Assembly (NCBI RefSeq): GCF_030674635.1
Contig: NZ_CP089978.1
Coordinates: forward strand, 2,108,001-2,172,000
Length of the DNA: 64,000 bases
From: Moraxella sp. ZY210820
Lineage (GTDB): Bacteria; Pseudomonadota; Gammaproteobacteria; Pseudomonadales; Moraxellaceae
Reading direction: 5' to 3'
In this document: positions 11,465 to 20,693 of the stretch, piece by piece
Layout of the letters: each line of letters opens with the position of its first letter
Numbering within the stretch: position 1 is the stretch's first letter
Notes under the pieces: model-generated
The model's input: only the letters and a program-made list of their open reading frames with translations
Told to the model about the DNA's origin: nothing
Databases searched by the model: none
Program-made: the position numbers and the translations under genes

Positions 11465-12097
11465 TCATTTAGTGGTATCTTTCGGCTGTAACGATTGCTC
11501 TTCAACATTATTACCAACAAATCTTTCCTGCCCAACTTCAACATCTGGTGCATTAATACCTTCTTTTTTAAGCATTACCAGTACTGTTTTAAACATAATT
11601 TTAAAATCTAAGAAAATATTATGGCTATCAACATATTGCACATCATAATCAAACTTTTCTTCCCACGTCAGATGATTACGACCACTCACTTGAGCCAAAC
11701 CAGTCATACCAGGTTTCACTTCATGACGGCGATGCTGGTGTGGTGTATAATGCTCCATAAATTCAGCTAATTGCGGACGAGGACCGACAATCGACATATC
11801 CCCTTTTAAAACATTGATGAGTTGTGGCATTTCATCCAAACTTGTTGAGCGTAATTTTTGACCAAATGGAGTAATCCGTTCTTCGTCGGGTAAAAAGTTT
11901 CCATCTTTATCAACAGCATTTTTCATCGAGCGAAACTTAATCATACCAAATAGTTTACCATCTTTACCTGGGCGATGCTGGATAAAAAAGATAGGTGAGC
12001 CTAAGTTTTGGCGTACTTTGTAAGCTACAAACAAAAATACAGATAATAAAATAATTAGGGCTGTTAATGAGATAATAATATCTATAAGGCGTTTCAT
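11465..12097 (-). CDS. Undecaprenyl-phosphate sugar-1-phosphate transferase (PglC/ItrA-like)
   Basis: 210 residues. This is a small monotopic phosphoglycosyltransferase that starts repeat-unit assembly by transferring sugar-1-phosphate to undecaprenyl phosphate. There is one N-terminal hydrophobic hairpin (MKRLIDIIISLTALIILLSV). The catalytic core follows: FFIQHRPGKDGKLFGMIKFRSM, then TSLDEMPQLINVLKGDMSIVGPRP with the Asp-Glu dyad, and KPGMTGLAQVSGRN. It lacks the extra N-terminal membrane domain of WcaJ-type enzymes. It is the last gene of the polysaccharide cluster, as ItrA is in Acinetobacter K loci. Substrate (QuiNAc4NAc, FucNAc or GlcNAc type) cannot be decided by eye. Confidence 0.92.
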   Translation of the reverse strand: MKRLIDIIISLTALIILLSVFLFVAYKVRQNLGSPIFFIQHRPGKDGKLFGMIKFRSMKNAVDKDGNFLPDEERITPFGQKLRSTSLDEMPQLINVLKGDMSIVGPRPQLAEFMEHYTPHQHRRHEVKPGMTGLAQVSGRNHLTWEEKFDYDVQYVDSHNIFLDFKIMFKTVLVMLKKEGINAPDVEVGQERFVGNNVEEQSLQPKDTTK

Positions 12098-12122
12098 CTA
12101 ATATACCACACTTAATATAGCT

Positions 12123-13355
12123 TTAATTAAATAACTTGTTAGCTAATTTCTTAGCTATTGCACTATATTCATAAAACTCTTCAGCATGTTTTCTAGCATT
12201 TTTACCCATAAGCTCACGTTCATTAGAAGATAATGACATTAATTTTTCTATTTTTTCTGCTAAATCAATTGTATTTTCAGGTATCACTTGATAACCTGCT
12301 TGAGCATCTGCTACAGGAGTATAAGTACCTGAATCAATCGCATATAAAATGGGTTTACCTGCGTACAAATAATCAAATAGTTTATTGGGAGATACACCAA
12401 ATTTAAATAATGGATCTTTCGTTAAACCAACATAGCATACATCAAAGAGCTCTAATACACTTTGTATCTGTCTTTTAGGTATAGGATCTATAAATATAAC
12501 ATTATTTAATTGTAATTCTTTAACTTTTGTTAATAAGACTCCTTTATAAGCTCCCTTACCAACTATTACAAAGCATAAGTTTTCATATTTTTTTAAATCA
12601 TTTGCAACTTCAATTAAATGATGCAAACAATTTGCTATACCAATACTACCAGCATAACCTATGATAAATTTATCTTTAGGTATTAATAATTGTATTTCAT
12701 CTGGTAAATCTTCTTTTCCAAGGACTTCTTGTTGAGAATATCCATTTGGAATCCACAGAAATTTCTCTCTGTCTAAACCTCGTGTTACCATATGTTCTAC
12801 AGAATTTTTTAAATTTGATAATACAATATCCGCTGAGCGATAAGAATTATCTTCAATCCATTGTAAAAGTTGAATAAATGGATGTAAAAGAGAATATCCA
12901 CCTAATTCTACTAAGGTCTTTGGCCAAATATCCCGAACTTCAAACACATATTTAGCATTAAAATAGCTTGCTAAATATTTTGCTCCAAAATAAGAAATTA
13001 ATGGTGGAGATGAATGCAAAATAATATCTGGTTTATCTTTAATATATTTTTTTAATTCTTTAATTTTCCAAGAAAAAATAAACTCTCCCACTATTCTCTT
13101 TTTACTATGTGAATTAGGATAATGTGGAATATTCACCCAGACAAAATCAAAGTCAGGAGTAATATTTTCTGTTAAAAAATCACCTTCAAATATTTTAGGT
13201 ACACGAAGTAAATGACTATATGAGCCAGCAATAACATAAACTTTATAGCCTAACTTTGCCAATTCTAATCCTAGATAATATTGTCTCCCAGCATACCCAG
13301 TCTCTGGAGTAGATGCCGTTTGATTGATCATCCAAATTACGTTTTGCTGACTCAT
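12123..13355 (-). CDS. Glycosyltransferase, GT4 (WbuB-like)
   Basis: 410 residues with the GT-B fold. The N-terminal acceptor domain begins with the WbuB-type STPETGYAGRQYYLGLELAKLGYKV stretch. The C-terminal donor domain contains FIIGYAGSIGIANCLHHLIEVA and the E-x7-E region (FGVSPNKLFDYLYAGKPILYA). It transfers a sugar to the lipid-linked repeat unit on the cytoplasmic face. WbuB homologues transfer L-fucosamine, but that specificity is not established here. It lies between the initiating transferase and the WbpI-type epimerase with intergenic gaps of 6-25 bases, so it is co-transcribed. Confidence 0.88.
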   Translation of the reverse strand: MSQQNVIWMINQTASTPETGYAGRQYYLGLELAKLGYKVYVIAGSYSHLLRVPKIFEGDFLTENITPDFDFVWVNIPHYPNSHSKKRIVGEFIFSWKIKELKKYIKDKPDIILHSSPPLISYFGAKYLASYFNAKYVFEVRDIWPKTLVELGGYSLLHPFIQLLQWIEDNSYRSADIVLSNLKNSVEHMVTRGLDREKFLWIPNGYSQQEVLGKEDLPDEIQLLIPKDKFIIGYAGSIGIANCLHHLIEVANDLKKYENLCFVIVGKGAYKGVLLTKVKELQLNNVIFIDPIPKRQIQSVLELFDVCYVGLTKDPLFKFGVSPNKLFDYLYAGKPILYAIDSGTYTPVADAQAGYQVIPENTIDLAEKIEKLMSLSSNERELMGKNARKHAEEFYEYSAIAKKLANKLFN

Positions 13356-13361
13356 AAATAT

Positions 13362-14441
13362 TTAACCTTTTTCAGATAAAATTGTTGCTATACGCTTTGA
13401 TGCCTCACCACCGCCATACAATTGATATGGGTCATTAATTTCTTTACCTAACATATTTTGCACCATTTCTATAATCTTTCTAGTATTAGCACCAGACAAT
13501 ACATTGACACCACTCTCAATCAATTCAACCCATTCTGTTTGATCTCGCATGGTTACACATGGTTTCTTAAAGAAGAAAGCTTCTTTCTGTACACCACCAC
13601 TATCAGATAAAACTAAATTACAATGTTTAAGTAACCAGATCATATCCAAATAGCCTACTGGTTCCAAAAGATTGACTTTTAAATTTAAGCCCAAATTTTG
13701 GATAACTTTTCTAGTTCTTGGGTGCAATGGTAACACTATAGGTAGAATATTATCATGAATATAATTTAATGCTTCAACAATCGATTTTAACCGATCCACA
13801 TCATCTGTATTTTCAGCACGATGTAATGTTGCTAAAATAAAATTACTTTCAGGTATATTTTTTAATAAATATCCTTTAGTCGCTTTATTAGAAAAAAATA
13901 AAGAAGAGTCTTGCATAACATCGCCAACATTATATATTTTCACTGGTTTCTTATCAAAGCCTTCTTGTTTTAAATTTTGTATCGCTGTCTCTGTTGGACA
14001 AAATAAAATTTCACTCACTTGATCAGTTAAAATACGATTAATTTCTTCAGGCATCTGCATATTAAAACTACGTAAACCCGCTTCAATATGTACTACAGGA
14101 ATATGCAATTTAGATGCAGCCAATGCTCCAGCCAAAGTTGAGTTGGTATCTCCATAAACCATTAAATAATCAGGAGTTTCAGCTAAACAAATTTTTTCAA
14201 TTTCCTCCAACATACGAGCAGTCATTGCACCATGACTATTACCATTAATATTTAATTGGTAATTCGGCTTCGGAATACCCAATTCATCAAAGAATATTTT
14301 GGACATATTTTCATCAAAATGCTGTCCAGTATGAATAATAATTTCACTCAATCCATTCTTTTGTTGAATTGCTGATGATACCACACTCGCTTTGATAAAT
14401 TGCGGTCTAGCTCCAATTACTGTTAAAATTTTTTGAGTCAT
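13362..14441 (-). CDS. wbpI: UDP-sugar 2-epimerase, WbpI/WecB family
   Basis: 359 residues. The non-hydrolysing UDP-GlcNAc 2-epimerase fold is clear: TVIGARPQFIKASVVS at residues 6-21, the HTGQH motif at about 37-41, VYGDTNSTLAGALAA near 94, HIEAGLRSF near 117 and the donor-site SDSGGVQKEAFFFKKP near 276-291. Because WbpA-, WbpB-, WbpD- and WbpE-type genes are in the same operon, the likely reaction is the WbpI step. That step converts UDP-GlcNAc(3NAc)A to UDP-ManNAc(3NAc)A. WecB-type epimerisation of plain UDP-GlcNAc is the alternative. Confidence 0.9.
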   Translation of the reverse strand: MTQKILTVIGARPQFIKASVVSSAIQQKNGLSEIIIHTGQHFDENMSKIFFDELGIPKPNYQLNINGNSHGAMTARMLEEIEKICLAETPDYLMVYGDTNSTLAGALAASKLHIPVVHIEAGLRSFNMQMPEEINRILTDQVSEILFCPTETAIQNLKQEGFDKKPVKIYNVGDVMQDSSLFFSNKATKGYLLKNIPESNFILATLHRAENTDDVDRLKSIVEALNYIHDNILPIVLPLHPRTRKVIQNLGLNLKVNLLEPVGYLDMIWLLKHCNLVLSDSGGVQKEAFFFKKPCVTMRDQTEWVELIESGVNVLSGANTRKIIEMVQNMLGKEINDPYQLYGGGEASKRIATILSEKG

Positions 14442-14456
14442 GTTTTACCTACCTTT

Positions 14457-15560
14457 TTAAATTAATTTTCGATATAACGTAATTAGCTTCTGCTCTTCTA
14501 TCGACCAATTATATTTTTGCAAAACTGCTTGCTGACCATTATACCCCATTTTTTCAGCATTTTCAGGATTTTCAACTAAATGATTAATAGCTTGTGCAAT
14601 TGCTTTGGAGTCAAATGGATTTACGCACACACCACATTGATTCTCATCAATAATCTGTTTCCATAATGGAATATCTGAAGCTATTACAGGAATGCCTGCC
14701 GCCATATACTCAAACATCTTAACTGGTAATGCATCTAAATAATTAATAATTGGGTGTAAAGTTACTAAACCTGCAATCGAATCATTTAAAATATCTTGAA
14801 TACCCACCCGATTTTGCCAACCTAAATAATCTACATTATTCCAACCTATAGATTGTATAACCTCTTGCTTAAGATTAGCCTCTGAATATGAACCAGCAAT
14901 TGTTAGTCTTGTGTTATTTTGAACATATTGCATTGCTTCTACTATTTCTAAAATACCTCGTACTCTAGATAAACCACCAATATAACAAACATAATTTTGC
15001 TTTTGAGACCAATCAATTTCCCCAATGTTGAATTCACTTAGTAATGGATAATTATTAACATCTACTACTGTTATACCAAATTTTAAAAATTTATCTCTTA
15101 AAAAAGGAGTTGCAGCAACGACTGCATCTAATTGCTTAGAAGCCCATTGCTCATAAGTACCAAAAACTTTAGAAATAAGATTTCTTAAAGATTTATACAA
15201 ATATGGTTTACTCAAAATTTGTTTAGGTGTATCTTCATGTGCATCAAAAATAACTTTTTTACCCATTTTCTTAAGTTTCAAGCCAATTGAAATTAACTCG
15301 GGGTCATGAAAATGATAAATTTGTGCATCTAACTCAATTGCTTTTCGAAAAACACGCATTGGTGCATTTCTCATACGATCCCAACGGCTTTTTGGTGCAC
15401 CTATATCATAAATAGAAACACCATTTTTTTGTTCATCGCCTTTACCATCAGCAACAACTAAAGATACATCATAACCATGATTAGTTAAAGACACACATTC
15501 TTTTACAAAAATACGTGTATCATAACGCGGATGTACTGATGTTAAATGAACAGCTTTCAT
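14457..15560 (-). CDS. Glycosyltransferase, GT4
   Basis: 367 residues, GT-B fold. The N-terminal domain begins KAVHLTSVHPRYDTRIFVKEC, a pattern common in capsule and O-antigen GT4 enzymes. The donor domain includes YVCYIGGLSRVRGILEIVEAM and the nucleotide-sugar segment LPVKMFEYMAAGIPVIASDIP, with the conserved E-F/Y-A-A-G-P core. Cytoplasmic enzyme adding one sugar of the repeat unit. The start lies 16 bases after the Wzy-like gene. The sugar transferred is not predictable from sequence inspection. Confidence 0.88.
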   Translation of the reverse strand: MKAVHLTSVHPRYDTRIFVKECVSLTNHGYDVSLVVADGKGDEQKNGVSIYDIGAPKSRWDRMRNAPMRVFRKAIELDAQIYHFHDPELISIGLKLKKMGKKVIFDAHEDTPKQILSKPYLYKSLRNLISKVFGTYEQWASKQLDAVVAATPFLRDKFLKFGITVVDVNNYPLLSEFNIGEIDWSQKQNYVCYIGGLSRVRGILEIVEAMQYVQNNTRLTIAGSYSEANLKQEVIQSIGWNNVDYLGWQNRVGIQDILNDSIAGLVTLHPIINYLDALPVKMFEYMAAGIPVIASDIPLWKQIIDENQCGVCVNPFDSKAIAQAINHLVENPENAEKMGYNGQQAVLQKYNWSIEEQKLITLYRKLI

Positions 15561-15575
15561 AATATAACCTACTAA

Positions 15576-16754
15576 TTAATTTGACTGGATATTTCTGTTA
15601 AAATAAATACCCGATACTATACCTAAAAACATATATGAATAATCTTTACTTGTTATCATAACAATAAGCAAACAGGTTGAGCACAATAGCAATAATTTAA
15701 TATAATGATTATCTGATGACATCTTAAAAAATTGTACAATAGAATATATCCATAAATAAACCACACTAAATACATAAAAAATAAAAGCAAATAATCCAAA
15801 ATCAGCCAAAATTGACAAAGCGTTGTGTACATAACCTCCTTTACCAAATCTATCCATATAATACCCATAATTACCAAAGAAAATATTATTTACAATACTA
15901 TTAACAGCATAATCTTGTAACTCTTTACGTCCAGCAAATGAACTAGAATTTGAAATATCTATAAGTTGTGCCGTTCTATTTAAGTCATCAAATGTTATTT
16001 GTTTCATAAAATATATACCACCAGAAACAATCACTATAATTAAGAATAAATTAATATATTTGTTTAAACTATTTCGTTTAATCAAAAAATCTAACCCATA
16101 ATACAATACAATTGCAATAATAAAACATACAAACTCCGAACGAGCCGTATTAAAATACAAGGCGAAAATCGATAACACCACTATCAAAAACCTAGACCAA
16201 CCCTGAGTTAGAATAAACGTTATAAACCCCACAACTAGTAATGAACGTCCAAATGCTTGATAACTTGCTACGCTATCATTATCACTAACAGCCAATAAGA
16301 ACCTACCTGATGAATCAATATTTAATAGAATAATCACAACCATTAAACATAGAGAAAATATCAAACTACGTTTTATTTTTCCATTTAAGTTAAGATTAGA
16401 AAAAATACAGAAACAAATAATATTAGATATTATTGCAATCAAAGACCATTGATATAATATATAATCATTAGTTTGTTTATCTCCCAAAAAATAAAAAATA
16501 GAGACCATGACAAACCAAAAAATAAAAACAAAGTATGGCAATAATAATTCTTTTCTAATTTTATTAATAAACAAACTAAAAAAAGCATATATACCTAATA
16601 AAGCAACACTCATTAAAGAAAAATATCCACCTAAAAAAGCAGGTATAAATGACATTGCAACCATACTATGATATATAAAAAAGCCTGGAAACAATATCAA
16701 CAAAGAATACTTACTTAGCTCATTGAAAGCAAAATTCATGTTCATTTTATGCAC
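15576..16754 (-). CDS. wzy: Polysaccharide repeat-unit polymerase (Wzy-like)
   Basis: 392 residues, very hydrophobic, with roughly 10-12 predicted membrane segments. A large polar loop around residues 255-300 (FDDLNRTAQLIDISNSSSFAGRK-like) is the hallmark of Wzy and O-antigen ligase-type proteins. SFAGRKELQDYAV resembles the loop motif of the Wzy_C/RfaL group. Located in the same operon as a flippase and glycosyltransferases, it is the only polymerase candidate. As usual for Wzy, identification rests on topology and context more than on sequence identity. Very A+T-rich codon use compared with housekeeping genes nearby suggests horizontal acquisition. Confidence 0.8.
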   Translation of the reverse strand: MHKMNMNFAFNELSKYSLLILFPGFFIYHSMVAMSFIPAFLGGYFSLMSVALLGIYAFFSLFINKIRKELLLPYFVFIFWFVMVSIFYFLGDKQTNDYILYQWSLIAIISNIICFCIFSNLNLNGKIKRSLIFSLCLMVVIILLNIDSSGRFLLAVSDNDSVASYQAFGRSLLVVGFITFILTQGWSRFLIVVLSIFALYFNTARSEFVCFIIAIVLYYGLDFLIKRNSLNKYINLFLIIVIVSGGIYFMKQITFDDLNRTAQLIDISNSSSFAGRKELQDYAVNSIVNNIFFGNYGYYMDRFGKGGYVHNALSILADFGLFAFIFYVFSVVYLWIYSIVQFFKMSSDNHYIKLLLLCSTCLLIVMITSKDYSYMFLGIVSGIYFNRNIQSN

Positions 16755-16765
16755 TCAAAGATAAA

Positions 16766-18142
16766 TTAGGTTTTTGAAACTAAAAACTCTAAGGTATCTT
16801 CATATAATTGTCTAGATAAAGGGTTTCTCAAATTACTGTTATGCCATAAAAAAGTAAAGTTACCATTTAACTTTTTAACAATTTCAATTAATTCATAAAT
16901 ATGATTTTGTATCTCATTTTTTGTATCTAAGTTAAGCTGAGTATCTTGTACACACATAACCTCCATGAAAATTAATGGCTTTTGTTTAAGCTTTAGTAGT
17001 TCATAAGTAACAGGATTAAACATGGTATACTCATGACATGTCCCACAACGAAAGCCTGTCTCAGCAGAATAGCCCAATGTTGAATCATAACTCAAACCAA
17101 CATCATTCCATGACTGTAAAGTATTAGGATGAGACCATCTTAAATAATGCATTCTCCCCCCCCAAGTATTTTGATGAATACCCAGTTTATTACACACATC
17201 TTTTAACAAAAGGAGCTCTTTTTGTAATTGCTCTGGATTTAAGTATGTATCAAAACTAGGATGCAGACCAATCTCATGCCCATGCTCAGCTATTTTTTTT
17301 AATAAGTTTTGTATAGAAGTATGGGACAATTTATAATCAGCATCATTAGCATGCTTACCATCCGCAATAAAATAAAAAGCATTCTTTATATTCAATTTTT
17401 TAGATATATTCAATATCCACTCAAAGGTATTATATGGATCTTTTGCATGTAGATTATTATGACTATTCAGTTTAACCAAAGGAGCAATAATAGCATCTGA
17501 AATATAGCCGTTCTTTATATCACTCAACACAGCTTTAATCAGATTTATTCCATTTTTAAAACCATACCGAGTAGGTCTATCAACATCATGAGATATTTCA
17601 AATCTAAATTTTGTCTCTTGTAATTGAATGGTGGACCATAATCTCAACATCACTTGTTTGAAAATATCAAACCACTCATCAACAATTGGACGTTGCAAAT
17701 AACCATGTACATAAGCATGGGAAAATTTTGGATCAAATCTATCAAACCGATCTACATATATCGAATTAACTTCCTCCAATCTATTCAGTATCCAATAAAC
17801 CAGTCCTAAAAAATCATAATTGAAAATATAATTTCCAAATTCTTCTTTGATTAGCACGTCAGTTAATTCATTACCATAAGGTAAATACAATTCATCATCA
17901 ATGATACCCGTAAAACCATTTGATGAAGCACTCCATTTTGTACAGCCAATATTTAATGCATTTGCATAATTATAAAAAGCAATATCAATCTTATTGATAA
18001 CAATAGAATTCTCCATATTTGGTAAAGATATTTTAACCCTATTAGGTGTACGTTCAATTATAAAATCAACACCATAACGCTCCTTAAGAATTAAAAGAAA
18101 CCACTTATCAATATTTTGCCAATTAATGTTCTGAAAATTCAT
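16766..18142 (-). CDS. Polysaccharide deacetylase-like (NodB-fold) protein with a G8 tract
   Basis: 458 residues. The C-terminal half looks like a carbohydrate esterase 4 domain. A first metal Asp pair is in FEISHDVDRPTRYG (about residue 204), and the metal His motif HEIGLHPSFDTY is at about 287-298. The Arg/Trp-containing TWGGRMHYLRWSHP follows. The N-terminal 200 residues have no assignable function but accompany this domain in capsule loci. Likely role: removing an acetyl group from, or otherwise tailoring, the nascent polysaccharide. No signal peptide is seen, so the site of action is unclear. The codons for Trp-Gly-Gly-Arg form a run of eight G (17156-17163), a potential slippage site that would switch the gene off. 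Confidence 0.72.
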   Translation of the reverse strand: MNFQNINWQNIDKWFLLILKERYGVDFIIERTPNRVKISLPNMENSIVINKIDIAFYNYANALNIGCTKWSASSNGFTGIIDDELYLPYGNELTDVLIKEEFGNYIFNYDFLGLVYWILNRLEEVNSIYVDRFDRFDPKFSHAYVHGYLQRPIVDEWFDIFKQVMLRLWSTIQLQETKFRFEISHDVDRPTRYGFKNGINLIKAVLSDIKNGYISDAIIAPLVKLNSHNNLHAKDPYNTFEWILNISKKLNIKNAFYFIADGKHANDADYKLSHTSIQNLLKKIAEHGHEIGLHPSFDTYLNPEQLQKELLLLKDVCNKLGIHQNTWGGRMHYLRWSHPNTLQSWNDVGLSYDSTLGYSAETGFRCGTCHEYTMFNPVTYELLKLKQKPLIFMEVMCVQDTQLNLDTKNEIQNHIYELIEIVKKLNGNFTFLWHNSNLRNPLSRQLYEDTLEFLVSKT

Positions 18143-18160
18143 AAATTACCGCCCAAGTAT

Positions 18161-19426
18161 TTAAATTGGAGTTTTAAATATTAAATCAAAATCTTGAGCA
18201 ATCTTTAACATAACCTCTTTATTATGATGATAAATATTCATCATACCAATATGCCCTCGATAAAACAAAGGTTTAAAGGAATATGAAATATTTGCTCGCT
18301 TCAAATATTCTTTCCATTGCTCCAGCTCTTCAGGGTATTGGAAATACTTCTGTAGCAGATAGTGATTTTTATTTATTACAGCAGTAGTCTTAAGTATATC
18401 CAACATAGATTCTACATATAGATCAGCAAAACTACTACCTGTCACATCACTAATTGGCTTTTCAAAACCACCACCCATTCTATTAGAAAACTCTAAAATG
18501 CGAACATCACCATTTTTATCAATCCTTAATTCACAATGATATGCACCATGTAACATACCACAAGCTACAAAAGCACGTTGCAATGTGTCATATATTTTAT
18601 TGTATAATTCTTCTCCAACAAAGGCATTAAAGAAAAACCAATTAATGTTAAAATATGGAAAAAATCCTGTATAGTTTTCTTCTACAATTGATAAAATAAC
18701 CAATTCGCCATTGTGAACAATACCTTCAACATCGAATTGACGTCCTTCAATGTATTCTTCAACAATATAACCTGTTTCAAACTCTGTTTTTCTACGTTGC
18801 TTTTCAGCCTCATCAATTAAGTGATAAAAATCATCTTTTGATTGTAATAAAACAACACCTTCAGAAAAAGTACCAATTTTTGGTTTTAAAACACATGGAT
18901 AAAAATCAACTTTTTCAATGTCATCTTTACTTTTCAAATCTAGCATTTTAAATGGTGAGATATTATTGCTATTTAAAGCCGCTCTCATCACACCTTTATC
19001 CAAAGAACAAGCAACAGCTAACTCACTATTCCCTTTTGCACCAATCGCACAGTTTACATAATTGTAGGCAGGCACTAAAAAATCTCCTGCCTGAATCATG
19101 ACTACCTCTACGTTATTATTTTTACATGATTGCACTAAAAAATCATATTGATTTTCTGCATAATTTTCAACAAAAATAACTTTTGCAATTTTTTTCTGTA
19201 CGCCTGTTCTAAACATTTGAAATAATGGTGAGCGATGTGTACAAAATAATACTATTTTTTTACCATTTAGTTTTGGCGAAGCTAATAAAAAAGAAGCATC
19301 TAAATAATCAACAAAAACAGCTACAATTTGATCATTTTGACTAATTTGTTGCTTTCTTGATGACAAAACTATATAAGAAATTTTATTCAGAAATTTCCAC
19401 GCAAAACGTTTAACATGACCTAACAT
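18161..19426 (-). CDS. ATP-grasp family ligase-like protein
   Basis: 421 residues. An N-terminal Rossmann-like domain is followed by an ATP-grasp domain. The ATP-binding segment is FYPCVLKPKIGTFSEGVVLLQSKDD (about 172-196), then the VEEYIEGRQFDVEGIV motif, and near 300 the metal-binding stretch GAYHCELRIDKNGDVRILEFSNRMGGGF. The fold activates a carboxylate with ATP and joins it to an amine or thiol. In a polysaccharide operon rich in uronic acids it may attach an amino acid or similar group, but the substrate is unknown. It lies between the flippase and the deacetylase-like gene with short gaps of 2 and 18 bases. Confidence 0.78.
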   Translation of the reverse strand: MLGHVKRFAWKFLNKISYIVLSSRKQQISQNDQIVAVFVDYLDASFLLASPKLNGKKIVLFCTHRSPLFQMFRTGVQKKIAKVIFVENYAENQYDFLVQSCKNNNVEVVMIQAGDFLVPAYNYVNCAIGAKGNSELAVACSLDKGVMRAALNSNNISPFKMLDLKSKDDIEKVDFYPCVLKPKIGTFSEGVVLLQSKDDFYHLIDEAEKQRRKTEFETGYIVEEYIEGRQFDVEGIVHNGELVILSIVEENYTGFFPYFNINWFFFNAFVGEELYNKIYDTLQRAFVACGMLHGAYHCELRIDKNGDVRILEFSNRMGGGFEKPISDVTGSSFADLYVESMLDILKTTAVINKNHYLLQKYFQYPEELEQWKEYLKRANISYSFKPLFYRGHIGMMNIYHHNKEVMLKIAQDFDLIFKTPI

Positions 19427-19428
19427 AA

Positions 19429-20691
19429 CTATACCTTACCACCTTTCGCTTGTTTAAAGCAAAGATAATACTCATAAACATATCCAATAATATATAGCAA
19501 GCATTGTACTATTACAAAAACTTTAAAATACACAAAAATATCTTGATGAATATCGCCCAAATGCCAAGCCAACAGCACACCACACAACAAGGCAATTTGC
19601 CAACCAATATTATACATTACTTTTTGATGAATAGTAGAAAATTGTGCTACACAATTAGTGGAGATTGACAACCAATAGACAAAAGCCAAAATTGAAGCAA
19701 TTTCTCCAGCAGCCATCCACTCTTTACCAAACATATATTGAAAAAGCATTGGTGCATAATAATAAAACATCACTACAAATGGTGCACCAACCAAAAATAG
19801 ACAAAGTGAAATAGTCAAATACAATTTTCTACAATCTTGTTGTGTTGTTGCTTTTTGAAAAAAAACACCACTAATTGAACTTACAATCATACTAGCTGGC
19901 ATACCAAATGTTCTTTGCACCAACACATAAAAACCTGCATATTTCAAACCAAATGATGTCGTGAGTAAAATTGGAATAATATTCGTAACAAAAGTATTAA
20001 GCCCATAAGAAAAGCTAAAAAAAATAGGAAATTTTTTATACTCTTTAGCTACCAGTAATAAGCGTTTAAAACTTATTGATTTCAAATATTTATGTTCACT
20101 TTTTAAACCACCTTTTATCAAATTTAAAACAGCCAAAATACAACCTACTAGATGCCCAATCATTAACCCTAAAGTATTTAAAAACTTAGCAAAAGTAACT
20201 TGTGTAAATGTAATTAATGTTGCTTGAACCAATTTATTATTGGTAACTTTCTTATACTGTTGTTTTCTATTAAAAAAATACTGACTCGAACTGTATATTG
20301 CAGTAACAAATGCCAATAAAGGGCATAAGTACAAATATTCAACTCTTCCTGAAAATTGAATTAATTTTGCAATTTCTACATTAAAACACAATAAAACCAA
20401 AAAAAATATAACATTAAATACGAGTGAGAACGCTATCGCCAATATAAACAAATAAAATGATTTATTCTCTTTTTTAGGCAACATAATAGCAAGCTCATAT
20501 TTACCCGTTGAAAATGAAGCAATAATAAGGCTTAAACTTAAAAATATAGAGAATAACCCAAAGGCTTCTGGAGTATACAAACGAGTTAATATTGGTGATG
20601 CCAAAAATGGAATCATTTGTGCTAAAATTGTACCGAAAAATAAAATAGAAATATTCTTGACAATATCAGATGACAGATATTTTTTAAACAA
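19429..20691 (-). CDS. wzx: Oligosaccharide flippase (Wzx)
   Basis: 420 residues with about 12 predicted membrane helices. The N-terminus, VKNISILFFGTILAQMIPFLASPILTRLYTPEAFGLFSIFLS, is diagnostic of the polysaccharide-synthesis/MOP flippase family (RfbX/Wzx). It translocates the undecaprenyl-linked repeat unit across the inner membrane for Wzy polymerisation. It abuts the BCCT gene upstream and the ATP-grasp gene downstream (2-base gaps), so transcription is certainly shared. Confidence 0.92.
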   Translation of the reverse strand: MFKKYLSSDIVKNISILFFGTILAQMIPFLASPILTRLYTPEAFGLFSIFLSLSLIIASFSTGKYELAIMLPKKENKSFYLFILAIAFSLVFNVIFFLVLLCFNVEIAKLIQFSGRVEYLYLCPLLAFVTAIYSSSQYFFNRKQQYKKVTNNKLVQATLITFTQVTFAKFLNTLGLMIGHLVGCILAVLNLIKGGLKSEHKYLKSISFKRLLLVAKEYKKFPIFFSFSYGLNTFVTNIIPILLTTSFGLKYAGFYVLVQRTFGMPASMIVSSISGVFFQKATTQQDCRKLYLTISLCLFLVGAPFVVMFYYYAPMLFQYMFGKEWMAAGEIASILAFVYWLSISTNCVAQFSTIHQKVMYNIGWQIALLCGVLLAWHLGDIHQDIFVYFKVFVIVQCLLYIIGYVYEYYLCFKQAKGGKV

Positions 20692-20693
20692 TT

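Noticed and set aside
16766..18142. The G8 tract considered as evidence that the deacetylase-like gene is already a pseudogene
   Set aside because: The frame is open through the tract in this sequence, so the gene is recorded as intact with a slippage-prone site.
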